64,000 bases of DNA from Caulobacter zeae (GTDB taxonomy: Bacteria > Pseudomonadota > Alphaproteobacteria > Caulobacterales > Caulobacteraceae), in assembly GCF_002858925.1 (NCBI RefSeq), contig NZ_PJRS01000011.1:248001-312000 (forward strand). The letters run 5' to 3'. Every line of letters starts with the position of its first letter. The stretch's first letter is position 1. Shown one piece after another: positions 45,172-54,210 of this stretch. Position numbers and translations under genes: made by a program. Under the pieces are notes generated by a model, which worked only from the letters and a program-made list of their open reading frames with translations, was not told the origin of the DNA and did not search any database.

Positions 45172-46197
45172 ATGACCGACCAAGCTCTCGAAATGCACAT
45201 CCCTCGCAAGGGATTGGCGATGGTGCTGACCGCTGTCGAGCGCCGCCTGCCGCCACCGGCCGCCGGTGAGGTCCGGGTCGCGATCGAAGCGGTCGGCGTG
45301 GCCTATGCCGACATCATGATGCGGCAGGGCGTCTACGCGGGACACAAGCCGCCGATCACGCCGGGTTATGACCTGGTCGGCCGGGTCGAGGCGATCGGAC
45401 CAGGGGTCAAGGACCTGGCCATCGGCCAGCGCGTTGCCGGGATCACCGTCTTCGGCTCCTACGCGACCCGCCGAAACGTCGCGGCGCAATGGCTGGTCCC
45501 CGCGCCCGAGGGGGTAGATGCGGGCCGGCTGGTGGCGGCGGTCCTGAACGGGGTGACGGCTTGGCAAATGCTCCATCGCATCGCCAACCCCGCGCCGGGC
45601 GAATGGGTTCTGGTGCATGGGGCCGGCGGCGGCGTGGGCGGTCTGCTGCTCGACATGGCGCGCATCGCCGGCGTGCGCGCCATCGGAACCGCCTCGGGCG
45701 GCAAGGCCGACGCCGTCGCCCAGCGCGGCGGCGAACCGATCGACTACGCGCGGGAGGACGTCGTCGCCCGGGCCATGGCCCTCAGCGGCGGCGGCGTGGC
45801 CGCGGCGTTCGACCACCTTGGCGGAAAGCACTTCAAGACGGTCTCGATGCCGGCGCTGCGTCCTGGCGGCGTTGGCGTGTTCTACGGCGCCTACGATGTC
45901 AGTCGAGGCGGCAAGGTCAATCCGCTGGCGGTGGCCGATCTGCTCCTGAACGCGCGGTTCTCCAGCCTTGGCCTGTTCGCCAAGGGGCAGGGCGTGGTCG
46001 CCTACTCCAGCGAGCCCTGGCGCGATGGACGGCCCAGCGCCTATCAAAACGACCTGGCCACCGTGCTGAAGTTGGTGGCGGATGGCGTCGTGACCCCTGA
46101 GGTCGGCGCGACCTATCCGCTGCGGGCGGCGGCGGAGGCTCATCGCGCGCTCGAGGCCCGAGCGGTGACCGGCAAGATCGTGCTCCTGAACGACTGA
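45172..46197 (+). CDS. Quinone oxidoreductase-like medium-chain dehydrogenase
   Basis: 341-residue MDR-superfamily enzyme that reduces quinones or enones with NAD(P)H. GroES-like N-terminal part contains GVAYADIMMRQGVY and PGYDLVGRVEAIG; the nucleotide-binding motif is VHGAGGGVGGLLLDMA near residue 145. The zinc-binding cysteines of alcohol dehydrogenases are absent, as in the zeta-crystallin/QOR group. It ends with the usual AHRALEARAVTGKIVLL. It follows the SDR gene by 39 bases in the same direction and is likely part of the TetR-controlled detoxification unit. Confidence 0.9.
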   Translation: MTDQALEMHIPRKGLAMVLTAVERRLPPPAAGEVRVAIEAVGVAYADIMMRQGVYAGHKPPITPGYDLVGRVEAIGPGVKDLAIGQRVAGITVFGSYATRRNVAAQWLVPAPEGVDAGRLVAAVLNGVTAWQMLHRIANPAPGEWVLVHGAGGGVGGLLLDMARIAGVRAIGTASGGKADAVAQRGGEPIDYAREDVVARAMALSGGGVAAAFDHLGGKHFKTVSMPALRPGGVGVFYGAYDVSRGGKVNPLAVADLLLNARFSSLGLFAKGQGVVAYSSEPWRDGRPSAYQNDLATVLKLVADGVVTPEVGATYPLRAAAEAHRALEARAVTGKIVLLND

Positions 46198-46310
46198 CTG
46201 CGCCGAGCAAGCGTCGAGCCTCCTGGAGGCCAATGGCGGCTATTTGACCCCTTCAGCACCTGCCGCGTGGCGGCTGCGTTCAGCCTCTCCCTCTGCAGAC
46301 GGGCCTTGGC

Positions 46311-46730
46311 CTAGCGATAGGCCTTGGCCAGATCGCCAAACCCCCAGACCAGGGTAGCCAGGATCAGCAGAGCCACGCTCACCGCGGTGATGACTTGGTC
46401 GATCCGGGCGGTGGCGCTATCGAGCTTGTCGTCGAAGTTCTTCTTGGCTTGCTCCTTGTTGACGTACTGCAGGTTCATCGCGTCGACAGCCTTGGCAAAG
46501 GCCGCTTTTCCCCGCGCGGCGCCAGCAGCCAGAATGGCGTTGTAGCGCCAGACCGTGAAGCCAATCGAGACAGCCGTGGCTAGCGCTCCGGCTCGGGCTA
46601 GAGGCATGGAGTCCGTCGCGGACGAGCCGCTCCAGCCGACCCAGTAAAAGATCGCGCTCAAGACGGCCTGCAGCGCGATGGGGACGTAGAACTTCGCCTC
46701 GCTCCACCAAACATCAAAACGTTTCGTCAT
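46311..46730 (-). CDS. Hypothetical membrane protein with central coiled-coil region
   Basis: 139 residues. Two hydrophobic segments near residues 14-32 (YVPIALQAVLSAIFYWVGW) and 43-60, then a charged helical part (KNFDDKLDSATARIDQVI) and a last hydrophobic segment near residues 112-132. ATG 46730 is chosen because GGAG lies six bases upstream, whereas the ATG at 46736 overlaps that site. No family is recognised. It stands alone, with roughly 300 bases of gene-free sequence upstream (46731-47034). Confidence 0.65.
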   Translation of the reverse strand: MTKRFDVWWSEAKFYVPIALQAVLSAIFYWVGWSGSSATDSMPLARAGALATAVSIGFTVWRYNAILAAGAARGKAAFAKAVDAMNLQYVNKEQAKKNFDDKLDSATARIDQVITAVSVALLILATLVWGFGDLAKAYR

Positions 46731-47034
46731 GTCCATCTCCGGTTGCAGGCCGCGAGATGGACCTTGCAGCGGTGTAGAAAACGCAAACTTCTTGCAAGTG
46801 CGTCCTTATCTTTACCGCGCGGGGTGGCGGCCGGCCTGGGCGCGCCCCTTTGGGGGGGACGATGGCGCCGAGCCCACCACCAGGCTGGTGATCAAGGGCT
46901 TTCGGCTCGCCGGCCTTGGCGCGGCGCCGCGCGGGCGCGGGTCATGTCTGGACGGCGTCGTCTGGCGGGCCGGGCCAGCGCCTGGCGGCGCGCGGCTGCA
47001 TCAACGGGCCCTCCGACGATCGAACGGCTTCTTT

Positions 47035-47499
47035 TCAACGCTCGAACACCAGCAGGCTCGAGGTCGCCGTGGCGTAGATCCGTCCCCTGGCGTCCTTGAT
47101 CGTGGCTTCAGCGAAGGCGGCGCGGCGGCCGAAGGTCGCCACACGGCCCTCTGCGCGCACCAGGCCCGTCTTGTCCGTCAGGGGGCGGTGATAGGACACC
47201 TTCAGGTCCAGGGTCGTGTAGGCCTGCTTGGCGCTGAGCTTGGAGTGCACGGCGCAGCCGCAGGCGGAGTCCAGCAAGGTCGCCGCATAGCCGCCGTGGA
47301 CCGTGCCGATCGGATTATAGGCGTGGCGCCCTGGCAGGCCCTCGAACGCCGCCCAGCCGTCGCCGGCCTCGGTGAGCGAGAATTCCAGGGTCTCGCCGAT
47401 GGGCGCTCGTCCACCGGCGGCGATCATCGCCTGGAGTTGCTCCAGGCCCGACGCCCCAGGAGCGATCTGGTCGGCCAGTTTGGGTTCGGGGGCGCTCAT
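47035..47499 (-). CDS. PaaI-like thioesterase (hot-dog fold)
   Basis: 154-residue acyl-CoA thioesterase of the PaaI/4HBT group. The signature YNPIGTVHGGYAATLLDSAC near residue 61 contains the HGG turn and the acidic catalytic position; KVSYHRPLTDKTGLVRAEG follows as the second strand pair. It would hydrolyse aromatic or short acyl-CoA esters in the cytoplasm. It is separated from the RND permease gene by 55 bases on the same strand and may be transcribed with it, though no functional link is evident. Confidence 0.85.
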   Translation of the reverse strand: MSAPEPKLADQIAPGASGLEQLQAMIAAGGRAPIGETLEFSLTEAGDGWAAFEGLPGRHAYNPIGTVHGGYAATLLDSACGCAVHSKLSAKQAYTTLDLKVSYHRPLTDKTGLVRAEGRVATFGRRAAFAEATIKDARGRIYATATSSLLVFER

Positions 47500-47554
47500 G
47501 GTTTGTCTCCAGATCGATGCGGCTTAGGGCGGGGGCGCTGGCGAATCTTGATCG

Positions 47555-50500
47555 TCATGTCGCCAGCGGCTCGGGGGCGTTGGTGGATGCCGCGTCGCTG
47601 CGGGGGGTCTTGATCCGAAACCACATGGCGTAGAGCGGCGGCAGAAAGACAAGCGTCAGGATGGTGCCGCCGATGGTGCCCCCGATCAGGGTGTAGGCCA
47701 TCGACGACCAGAACACCGACAGGGTCAGGGGGATGAAGGCGAACACCGCCGCAAGCGCGGTCAGGATGACCGGCCTTGCGCGCTGGACGGTGGCCTCGAC
47801 GACGGCGTGGAAAGGATCCAGGCCCTCTTCCTGGTTGATCTGGATCTGGCCGATCAGGATCAGGCTGTTGCGCATGATGATGCCGGCCAGGGCGATCAGG
47901 CCCAGGATCGCGTTGAAGCCGAACGGCTGGTTGAAGATCAGCAGGGTGGGCGCCACCCCCACCAGGGCCAGCGGCGCGGTCAGCAGCACCATCCACATCG
48001 CCGACAGCGAGCGAACCTGGAAGATGATCACCACCATCATCAGGATGAACATCAGCGGGAAGACCGCGGCCAGGGCGACATTGGCCTTGCCCGCCTCCTC
48101 GATCGAACCGCCCATCTCGATCCGGTAGCCGGCCGGCAGCGCCTTGATGATCGGCTGCAGCGACTTTTGGACCTGGGTCGAGACGTCCGGCGGCTGCAGG
48201 GCCTCGTCGATGTCGCCGCGAACGGTGATCGTCGTCAGGCGATCGCGACGGCGCAGGATGGGGTCCTCCATGCGGATCTCGGCCTTGCCGATCTGGTCGA
48301 GCGGGATGCGCTCGCCCGCCGCGCCCACCAGGGTGAAGGCGCCGAGCTTGGCCGGATCGAGTCGCTCCTGGCCGGTGGTGCGCGCGACCACTTCGACCGA
48401 GCGGATGTCCTCGCGAACCTGGGTGACCGGCACGCCCGTCAGCAGGAACTGCAACTGCTGGGAGGCGTCGGCGGAGCTGAGGCCAAAGGCGCGCAGCCGG
48501 TCCTGGTCGAGCACGAAATGCACGGTCGGCGCGCGCTCGCCCCAGTCGGTGTTGACCTGGCGCATGCCGTCGTTGCGCAGCATCACGCCCTTGACCTCCT
48601 CGGCGATGTCGCGAACGCGATCGGCGTCCGGGCCCATGACCCTGAAGGCCACCGGGAAAGGCGAGGGCGGGCCGAACACGATCTGGGTGGCGCGGATCCT
48701 GGCGCCCGGAACCGAGCCGGCGGCCGCGAACTGGCGCAGGCGCTTCTTGAGGGCGTCGCGCGCCTTTTCATCGGGCGTCAGCACCACGATCTTGGCGAAG
48801 GACGGATCGGGCAGCTCGGGCGAGATGGCCAGGAAGAAGCGCGGCGCGCCCTGGCCGATATAGCTGGTGACGATCTTGGCCTCGGGCTGCTTGGCAAGCC
48901 ACGCCTCGACCTTGGCCACGGCCTGGCTGGTGGAGGCGATGCTCTGGCCTGGCGGCATCTGCACCTCGATCAGAACCTCGGGGCGATCCGAGCCGGGGAA
49001 GAACTGCTGCTTGACGCCGCCCATCATCAGTACGGCCGCCACCATGGCCGCGCCGACGCCGGCCGCCACCTTGAAGCGGTTTTCCACCGTCCAGACGACC
49101 ATCGAGCGCAGCTTGCGATAGCGCGGCGTATCGTAGATCGCCGCGTGCCCGCCCTTGATCGGCTTGATCTTGGGGATCATCAGGACGCCCAGATAGGGCG
49201 TGAAGATCACCGCCACGAACCAGGAGGTGATCAGGGCGAAGGCCACCACCCAGAAGATGTTGCCGGCGTATTCGCCGGCCGTGGACTTGGCGAAGCCCAC
49301 AGGCATAAGGCCGATGATCGTCACCAGGGTGCCGGCCAGCATCGGGGCGGCCGTATGACCCCAGGCATAGGTCGCCGCCGAGATCCGGTCCTTGCCCTCC
49401 TCCATCTTCACCACGATCGTCTCGATGATGATGATGGCGTCGTCGACCAGCAGACCCAGCGACAGGATCAGCGCGCCCAGGGTGATGCGGTCGAAATCGC
49501 GGCCGGTGATCAGCATGATCACGAAGACGCCTGCCAGGGTCAGCGGCACAGCCATGGCCACCACCACCCCGACCCTGAAGCCCAGGCTGATCAGGCTGAC
49601 GACGATGACCACGGCCAGGGCCACGAAAAACTTCAGCATGAACTCGTCATAGGCCTCGACGATGTTCACCGACTGGTCGGTGATCTTGTCGAAGCTCATG
49701 CCCAGCGGCATCTCGGCCGAAATAGCCTTGGCTTCCCTGTCGAGGTTCTTGCCCAGCTCCAGCCCGTTGAAGCGGTCCTTCATCACCACGCCCAGCACGA
49801 TTGCCGGCTCGCCGCTGCTGCGGATCATGAAGGTGGCGGGGTCTTCGTAGCCGCGCTTGACCTCGGCGATGTCGCCAAGCTTGAGCGTGCGGCCGCCGAC
49901 CACGATCGGCGTCTCCTTGATCGTCTCCAGGCTGTCGATCGCGCCGTCGAGGCGGATCTGCACCTGGGGACCTTGGGTCTCGATCGCCCCGGCGGGGGTG
50001 ACCAGGTTGCGATCATTCAGCGCGGCGAAAAGGTCGCGCGGGCTGACGCCGAGCGTCGCAATGCGCGCCTGGCTGAACTCCACGAAGATCTTCTGCGGCT
50101 GCTCGCCGATGATCTGGACCTTCTTGACGCCAGGCACGTGCAACAGGCGCTGGCGCAGGATCTCGGCCTGGCGCGCCAGCAGGCGCTGCGGCTCGCCCCT
50201 GGCCTTGAGCGCATAGAGCGCGAAGGTCACGTCGCCGTACTCGTCGTTGACGAACGGACCCAGCACGCCGCGCGGCAGGTTGGCGGCCTCGTCGGCCATC
50301 TTCTTGCGGGTCTGGTAGAACTGCTCTGGGACCTCCTTGGCCGGGATCTGATCCTTCAGGGTCAGGGTGGTGAAGGCCAGGCCGGGCCGTGTGAAGGTCT
50401 CCGACCGGTCGTACCACTTCAGTTCCTGCATCCGCTTTTCCAGCGGCTCGGCCACCTGGTCCTGCATCTCCTGGGCCGTGGCGCCAGGCCAGGCGCTGAC

Positions 50501-50647
50501 GATGGTCATGACCTTGATCGAGAAGCTCGGGTCCTCGGCGCGTCCCAGCTTCAGGAAGGCGAAGGCGCCGGCAAAGGTCATGGCGATGATCAGGAAGAGG
50601 GTGATCGATCGCTCGCGCACCGCCAGGGCGGAGAGATTGAAGTTCAT
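47555..50647 (-). CDS. RND efflux pump inner-membrane permease
   Basis: 1030 residues, the standard size for a resistance-nodulation-division transporter, with 12 membrane helices and two large periplasmic loops. The proton-relay pair is visible in TM4 as GLLVDDAIIIIETIVV. The first helix is ITLFLIIAMTFAGAFAFLKL, and the repeat half carries GIIMRNSLILIGQI. The sequence belongs to the branch related to VexF/AcrB-like pumps with IAEV and WPGATAQEMQD. It pumps hydrophobic toxic compounds across both membranes with the adaptor and outer-membrane channel. Its start overlaps the adaptor stop by four bases (ATGA). Confidence 0.95.
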   Translation of the reverse strand: MNFNLSALAVRERSITLFLIIAMTFAGAFAFLKLGRAEDPSFSIKVMTIVSAWPGATAQEMQDQVAEPLEKRMQELKWYDRSETFTRPGLAFTTLTLKDQIPAKEVPEQFYQTRKKMADEAANLPRGVLGPFVNDEYGDVTFALYALKARGEPQRLLARQAEILRQRLLHVPGVKKVQIIGEQPQKIFVEFSQARIATLGVSPRDLFAALNDRNLVTPAGAIETQGPQVQIRLDGAIDSLETIKETPIVVGGRTLKLGDIAEVKRGYEDPATFMIRSSGEPAIVLGVVMKDRFNGLELGKNLDREAKAISAEMPLGMSFDKITDQSVNIVEAYDEFMLKFFVALAVVIVVSLISLGFRVGVVVAMAVPLTLAGVFVIMLITGRDFDRITLGALILSLGLLVDDAIIIIETIVVKMEEGKDRISAATYAWGHTAAPMLAGTLVTIIGLMPVGFAKSTAGEYAGNIFWVVAFALITSWFVAVIFTPYLGVLMIPKIKPIKGGHAAIYDTPRYRKLRSMVVWTVENRFKVAAGVGAAMVAAVLMMGGVKQQFFPGSDRPEVLIEVQMPPGQSIASTSQAVAKVEAWLAKQPEAKIVTSYIGQGAPRFFLAISPELPDPSFAKIVVLTPDEKARDALKKRLRQFAAAGSVPGARIRATQIVFGPPSPFPVAFRVMGPDADRVRDIAEEVKGVMLRNDGMRQVNTDWGERAPTVHFVLDQDRLRAFGLSSADASQQLQFLLTGVPVTQVREDIRSVEVVARTTGQERLDPAKLGAFTLVGAAGERIPLDQIGKAEIRMEDPILRRRDRLTTITVRGDIDEALQPPDVSTQVQKSLQPIIKALPAGYRIEMGGSIEEAGKANVALAAVFPLMFILMMVVIIFQVRSLSAMWMVLLTAPLALVGVAPTLLIFNQPFGFNAILGLIALAGIIMRNSLILIGQIQINQEEGLDPFHAVVEATVQRARPVILTALAAVFAFIPLTLSVFWSSMAYTLIGGTIGGTILTLVFLPPLYAMWFRIKTPRSDAASTNAPEPLAT

Positions 50648-51732
50648 TGCGCCGCTCCGGTCTGGACGCGCACGCGCTGGCCCTGGTGGAGCATGTGAGC
50701 GCCCAGCGCCACGAACCGCTCGCCGCCGCGCAGGCCCCCGATGATCGTCACGGTCTCGGCGCCCACGCCGGCGACCTGGACGGGACGCCAGTCGACGCTC
50801 GAGGTTCCAGGCTTGACCACCCAGACGCCCGCCCCCTTGCCGGCGTCGTACAGGGCGCCGATGGGGACATCGAGGCCTTTGCTCGCCGCGTCCGGTTGGG
50901 CGGGCAGGGCCACGACCATGGTCGAGCCGAGCGGCGCCTGGGCCCCGGCGCCGCTCAGCACGTACCTGGCCTCGAAGGTGCGGGTGCGTGGGTCGGCCGC
51001 ATCCGAGAGCTGGCGAAGGCGGGCCTGGCCGACCGCCAGGCCGCTGAAGCCGTAGGCCGTGGCGGGCGACCCCAGGGCGGGACGGACCGTCTCGGGCAGG
51101 GTGATCGTGGCCTCGCGAGGGCCTGCCTGGGCCAGGCGAACGACCGGCTGGCCCGCGGCCACGACCTGGCCGGGTTCGGCCAGGGTCTCGACCACGACGC
51201 CGTCGGCGTCGGCGGTCAGAACCGCGTAGCCGGCAGTGTTCTTCGACAGGCGAGCCTGGGCTTCGGCGGCGTCGAGTTGGGCCTTGGCGGCGTCGGCGGC
51301 GGCCTTGGCCTGGTCATAGGCCAGGGCCGAGATGGCGCCCGCCGCGACCAGACCCCGAAGCCGCCGCTCGTCCGACGCCGTCTGCGAGGCCCGGGCCCGT
51401 GCGGCCGCCACCAGCTCGTTCTGGGCCGTGACGCTCAGGGCGTAGTCGGTGGCGTCGATCCGCATCAGCGGTTGGCCGCGTCGCACGGTCTGACCCGCGT
51501 CGACCAGGCGAGCAACCACCTTGCCGCCGACCCGAAAGCCCAGATCGCTCTGCACGCGGGCGGTGACCACGCCGCTGAAGCGCCGCTCGCCGCCCCCGGC
51601 CGGGCCCGCGGTGGCGACCCGGACGATGGGCGGCGCGGTGCGCGGATCGTCGGCGCCGGCTTTGCCGCCACAGGCTGCCAGGGGGGCAAGGCCGCCGATG
51701 AGCAGGGCGGCGGCGAGAGTTCGAGACGACAT
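50644..51732 (-). CDS. RND efflux periplasmic adaptor (membrane-fusion protein), lipoprotein
   Basis: 362 residues. The signal peptide ends with lipobox LAAC (GLAPLAACGGK), so it is anchored in the inner membrane. GVVTARVQSDLGFRVGGKVV near residue 55 is the first lipoyl half. A helical hairpin around 95-165 is rich in Ala and Arg, and the second lipoyl half follows near TAD-ADGVVVETLAEPGQVVAAG. The protein joins the permease to the outer-membrane channel. It is the first gene of the adaptor-permease operon; a 22-base site repeated upstream of the outer-membrane gene lies in its promoter region. Confidence 0.92.
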   Translation of the reverse strand: MSSRTLAAALLIGGLAPLAACGGKAGADDPRTAPPIVRVATAGPAGGGERRFSGVVTARVQSDLGFRVGGKVVARLVDAGQTVRRGQPLMRIDATDYALSVTAQNELVAAARARASQTASDERRLRGLVAAGAISALAYDQAKAAADAAKAQLDAAEAQARLSKNTAGYAVLTADADGVVVETLAEPGQVVAAGQPVVRLAQAGPREATITLPETVRPALGSPATAYGFSGLAVGQARLRQLSDAADPRTRTFEARYVLSGAGAQAPLGSTMVVALPAQPDAASKGLDVPIGALYDAGKGAGVWVVKPGTSSVDWRPVQVAGVGAETVTIIGGLRGGERFVALGAHMLHQGQRVRVQTGAAQ

Positions 51733-51780
51733 GGCTTAGGGGATCCTGCCGGGAGGGGAGGAACCTAGGCTGATATCCAG

Positions 51781-51802
51781 TGACTAAATTGTCAACTCGT
51801 CA
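51781..51802. promoter_or_regulatory. Candidate TetR operator, copy 1
   Basis: A 22-base site. On the minus strand it starts TGACGA and ends GTCA, the same borders as the site at 52487-52508, and the two share 14 of 22 positions. It includes TTGACAA, a good -35 element for the adaptor gene, so repressor binding would block that promoter. Confidence 0.55.
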
Positions 51803-51822
51803 CATCGCGTCGTTTGCCCCGC

Positions 51823-52446
51823 CTATGGCGCGAGGCTGCGCAGGACGAGATTGATCGCCTTGGTCGGCGCCTCGGGCAGGCCGTCCAGATTGTGCTTGAG
51901 CATCAAGGGGTTCATGAAGCTCTGCATGACCAGGAGGATGGCTTCGCAGGTCTCGTCGATCGGCGTCTTGCGCTCGAACTCGCCGGTCTCGCGGCCCAGG
52001 AGGATGATCGCCTTCAGGCGGTCCTCGGCGCTGGTCATATAGGCCACCGCCGGGGGCCAGTGCTCTTCGGCCGCATGGGCGGCGATGTCGTAGAGCATCT
52101 TGTCCTCGAAGAAGAGCTCGGCGCTGGTCGATATCAAGCCATTGAAATATCGCCTGAACTTGTCGGCCGCGGATTTGCCTTCCACCACGCCCGCTTCGCC
52201 GCCCGCCAGCACCTTGTCCAGGCACTGGGCGCAGATGGCCTGGCCGATGGCCTGCTTGGAATCGAAGAACTTGTAGATGTAGGCCTTGGAGAAGCCGATG
52301 GCCTTGGCCAGATCGGCCACCGTGGTCTTGCCATAGCCGAAGCGGCTGAAATGCGCCCTGGCCGCATCGACGATCTGGTCGCGAACGCCGTGTTCGACGG
52401 GGCCGCGCTGGCCGGCCGCGGGAGGGGAAAGGTCGATCATGCTCAT
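51823..52446 (-). CDS. TetR-family regulator of the RND efflux system
   Basis: 207 residues. The helix-turn-helix reads AHFSRFGYGKTTVADLAKAI followed by GFSKAYIYKFFDSKQA, closely fitting the AcrR/TetR type. The C-terminal part (about 80-200) is a helical ligand-binding domain. The gene lies between the adaptor gene (same strand) and the divergent outer-membrane channel gene. Related 22-base sequences flank it on both sides, so it very likely controls the whole system. Two starts are possible, MSMID at 52446 and MID at 52440. Confidence 0.9.
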   Translation of the reverse strand: MSMIDLSPPAAGQRGPVEHGVRDQIVDAARAHFSRFGYGKTTVADLAKAIGFSKAYIYKFFDSKQAIGQAICAQCLDKVLAGGEAGVVEGKSAADKFRRYFNGLISTSAELFFEDKMLYDIAAHAAEEHWPPAVAYMTSAEDRLKAIILLGRETGEFERKTPIDETCEAILLVMQSFMNPLMLKHNLDGLPEAPTKAINLVLRSLAP

Positions 52447-52486
52447 GGCGCAAAGCTAGCATTCGGGCCGGTGATTGACAAACGAG

Positions 52487-52508
52487 TGACGACATTGGCA
52501 TTTGGTCA
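52487..52508. promoter_or_regulatory. Candidate TetR operator, copy 2
   Basis: TGACGACATTGGCATTTGGT plus CA, lying between the divergent tetR gene and the outer-membrane channel gene. A TTGACA at 52475 just upstream could serve as -35 for the channel gene. The outer six bases and last four match the site at 51781-51802 read on its minus strand. Confidence 0.55.
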
Positions 52509-52536
52509 CGATCCAATCGCGCTCAGTGAGTTACCC

Positions 52537-53970
52537 ATGCGCTCTGTCAGTCTATACGCCCTGCTGGCCGCCAGCGCCGTCCTCGCCGCCGGATGCGCCA
52601 TCGGTCCCGACTACGCCGCGCCGACGCCGCCCAAGGCGAGCGCCTTCATGGGGCAGGCGGCGGTGAACGCGCGCGGGCTCGCCGCGACGCCGGCCGACGC
52701 CTGGTGGAAGGGGTTCAACGACCCCGTCCTCGACCGCATTGTTGATCGCGCCCTGGCGCAGAACCTGGACCTGGCTGGGGCCGCCGCGCGCGTAAACCAG
52801 GCGCGGGCGGGTCTTGGCGCGGCCACGGCCGCGCTGCTGCCGTCCGCCTCGGTCCAGGCCCAAGCGGCGGCCGTTCACGCCTCGACCCAGACGCCGACGG
52901 GACGCCTTCTAGCCGCAACGCCAGGTTTCGACCGGGACGGGTCCCTCTATGAAGGCAATCTCGTCGCTGGCTGGGAATTGGACGTCTTTGGCGGGACACG
53001 GCGCGACCGGGAGGCCGCGCTGGCCCGCTATGACGCGGCCAAGGCCGGGATGGGGGCGGCAAGGCTGGCTGTGGCCGCTCAGACCGCCGACACCTACGTC
53101 CTGGTGCGCGGCCTGCAGGCGCGGCTGGCCGTCGCCCGCGACCAGGTGGAGACCCAGGCGCGGCTCGTCGACACCGTACGCCTTCAATACGATAATGGCG
53201 CGGCCGCCGACCTGCAGCTGCAACAGGCCCAAGGCGCCCTGGCCCAGACCCGCGCCAGCATTCCCGTGCTCGAGGAGGGCCTGGAAGCGGCGCTCAACGC
53301 CATGGATGTCATCCAGGGCGTCCAGCCCGGAACCTATCGCGGCGAGCTCGGGGAGGCGACGCCGATCCCTATCGCGCCGGGCCTGGCGGACGCAGGCGGG
53401 CCCGCCGAACTGCTGCGCCGCCGTCCCGACCTGGTGGTCGCCGAGCAGCGCCTGCGGGCCAGCAACGCCGAGGTCGGCTCGGCCCTCTCGCAATACTTCC
53501 CGAAGTTTTCCCTGAGCGGTCTGGCCGGCACGGCGACGACCAGTCGCGACACGCTGTTCGAGAACCCCGCGAACCAGGCCCAGGGCGTGGTTGGTCTGCG
53601 CTGGCGGCTTTTCGACTTCGGCCGCGTCAGGGCCGAGGTGAAGGCCGCGCGCGGACGCAAGGCCGAGGCCTTGGCGGCATACGAGCAGGCGGTGCTGCGG
53701 GCGAGCGAGGATGTCGAGAACGCCTTCGTCAGCCTGGTAAAGCGCGAGCGCCAGGCGCAAGCGCTCTGGGATGGCCAAGCGTCGCTGGCCAAGGCCAGGA
53801 GCGCCTCGCAGGCGGCCTACGAGGCCGGCGCGGTTAGCCTCGTCGAAGTGCTCGACGCCGACGCCCGGCTGCTTTCCGTGCGCGACGCCCAGGCGCAGGC
53901 CAGGACCGAGGCCGCGCGCGCGGCGATCCGATCCTTCCAGGCCCTGGGCGGGGGCTGGAGCGCATCCTGA
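52537..53970 (+). CDS. RND efflux outer-membrane lipoprotein channel (NodT/OprM family)
   Basis: 477 residues. A lipoprotein signal peptide ends with lipobox LAAGC, followed by the family opening IGPDYAAPTPP. The two TolC-like halves are visible as A-W-W-K-G-F-N-D-P-V-L near residue 48 and the repeat LLRRRPDLVVAEQRLRASNA near residue 290, with RASEDVENAFVSL near the end. It forms the trimeric exit duct for the RND pump. ATG 52537 gives the correct lipoprotein signal; the longer open frame crosses the tetR gene on the other strand and is not real. Divergent from tetR, and operator copy 2 lies in its promoter region. Confidence 0.93.
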   Translation: MRSVSLYALLAASAVLAAGCAIGPDYAAPTPPKASAFMGQAAVNARGLAATPADAWWKGFNDPVLDRIVDRALAQNLDLAGAAARVNQARAGLGAATAALLPSASVQAQAAAVHASTQTPTGRLLAATPGFDRDGSLYEGNLVAGWELDVFGGTRRDREAALARYDAAKAGMGAARLAVAAQTADTYVLVRGLQARLAVARDQVETQARLVDTVRLQYDNGAAADLQLQQAQGALAQTRASIPVLEEGLEAALNAMDVIQGVQPGTYRGELGEATPIPIAPGLADAGGPAELLRRRPDLVVAEQRLRASNAEVGSALSQYFPKFSLSGLAGTATTSRDTLFENPANQAQGVVGLRWRLFDFGRVRAEVKAARGRKAEALAAYEQAVLRASEDVENAFVSLVKRERQAQALWDGQASLAKARSASQAAYEAGAVSLVEVLDADARLLSVRDAQAQARTEAARAAIRSFQALGGGWSAS

Positions 53971-54210
53971 CGGCGCGCGCGGCGCCAGGCCCGTGCGGGT
54001 GGGCCGACCTTGCTTCTCCCGACCCTGTTGGATCTCCAGCGCCTGGCGGGCCAGCCGTGCTGATCGGGAGCGTGGCGTTACTGTCCAAGACGCTGCGGGT
54101 TGGCCACCGGCTCGAGGTTGGCGCTGATATTGAACGCCCGTAACTCTTGACGCAGCCCGTCCGCTATAGCCCTCCACCGCGCGCCCGGCGACCGCTCAGC
54201 GCCCGGTCGA

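Noticed and set aside
44245-46233. A 662-codon minus-strand open frame across the SDR and quinone oxidoreductase genes
   Set aside because: It crosses two well-supported plus-strand genes and their intergenic space, and has no recognisable sequence features.
47807-50698. A 963-codon plus-strand open frame opposite the RND permease gene
   Set aside because: Mirror of the permease codons, rich in His, Asp, Arg and Gln without any fold or motif; the permease on the other strand is unmistakable.
51814-52536. N-terminal extension of the outer-membrane channel frame
   Set aside because: It is antisense to the tetR gene; the lipobox directly after ATG 52537 sets the true start.
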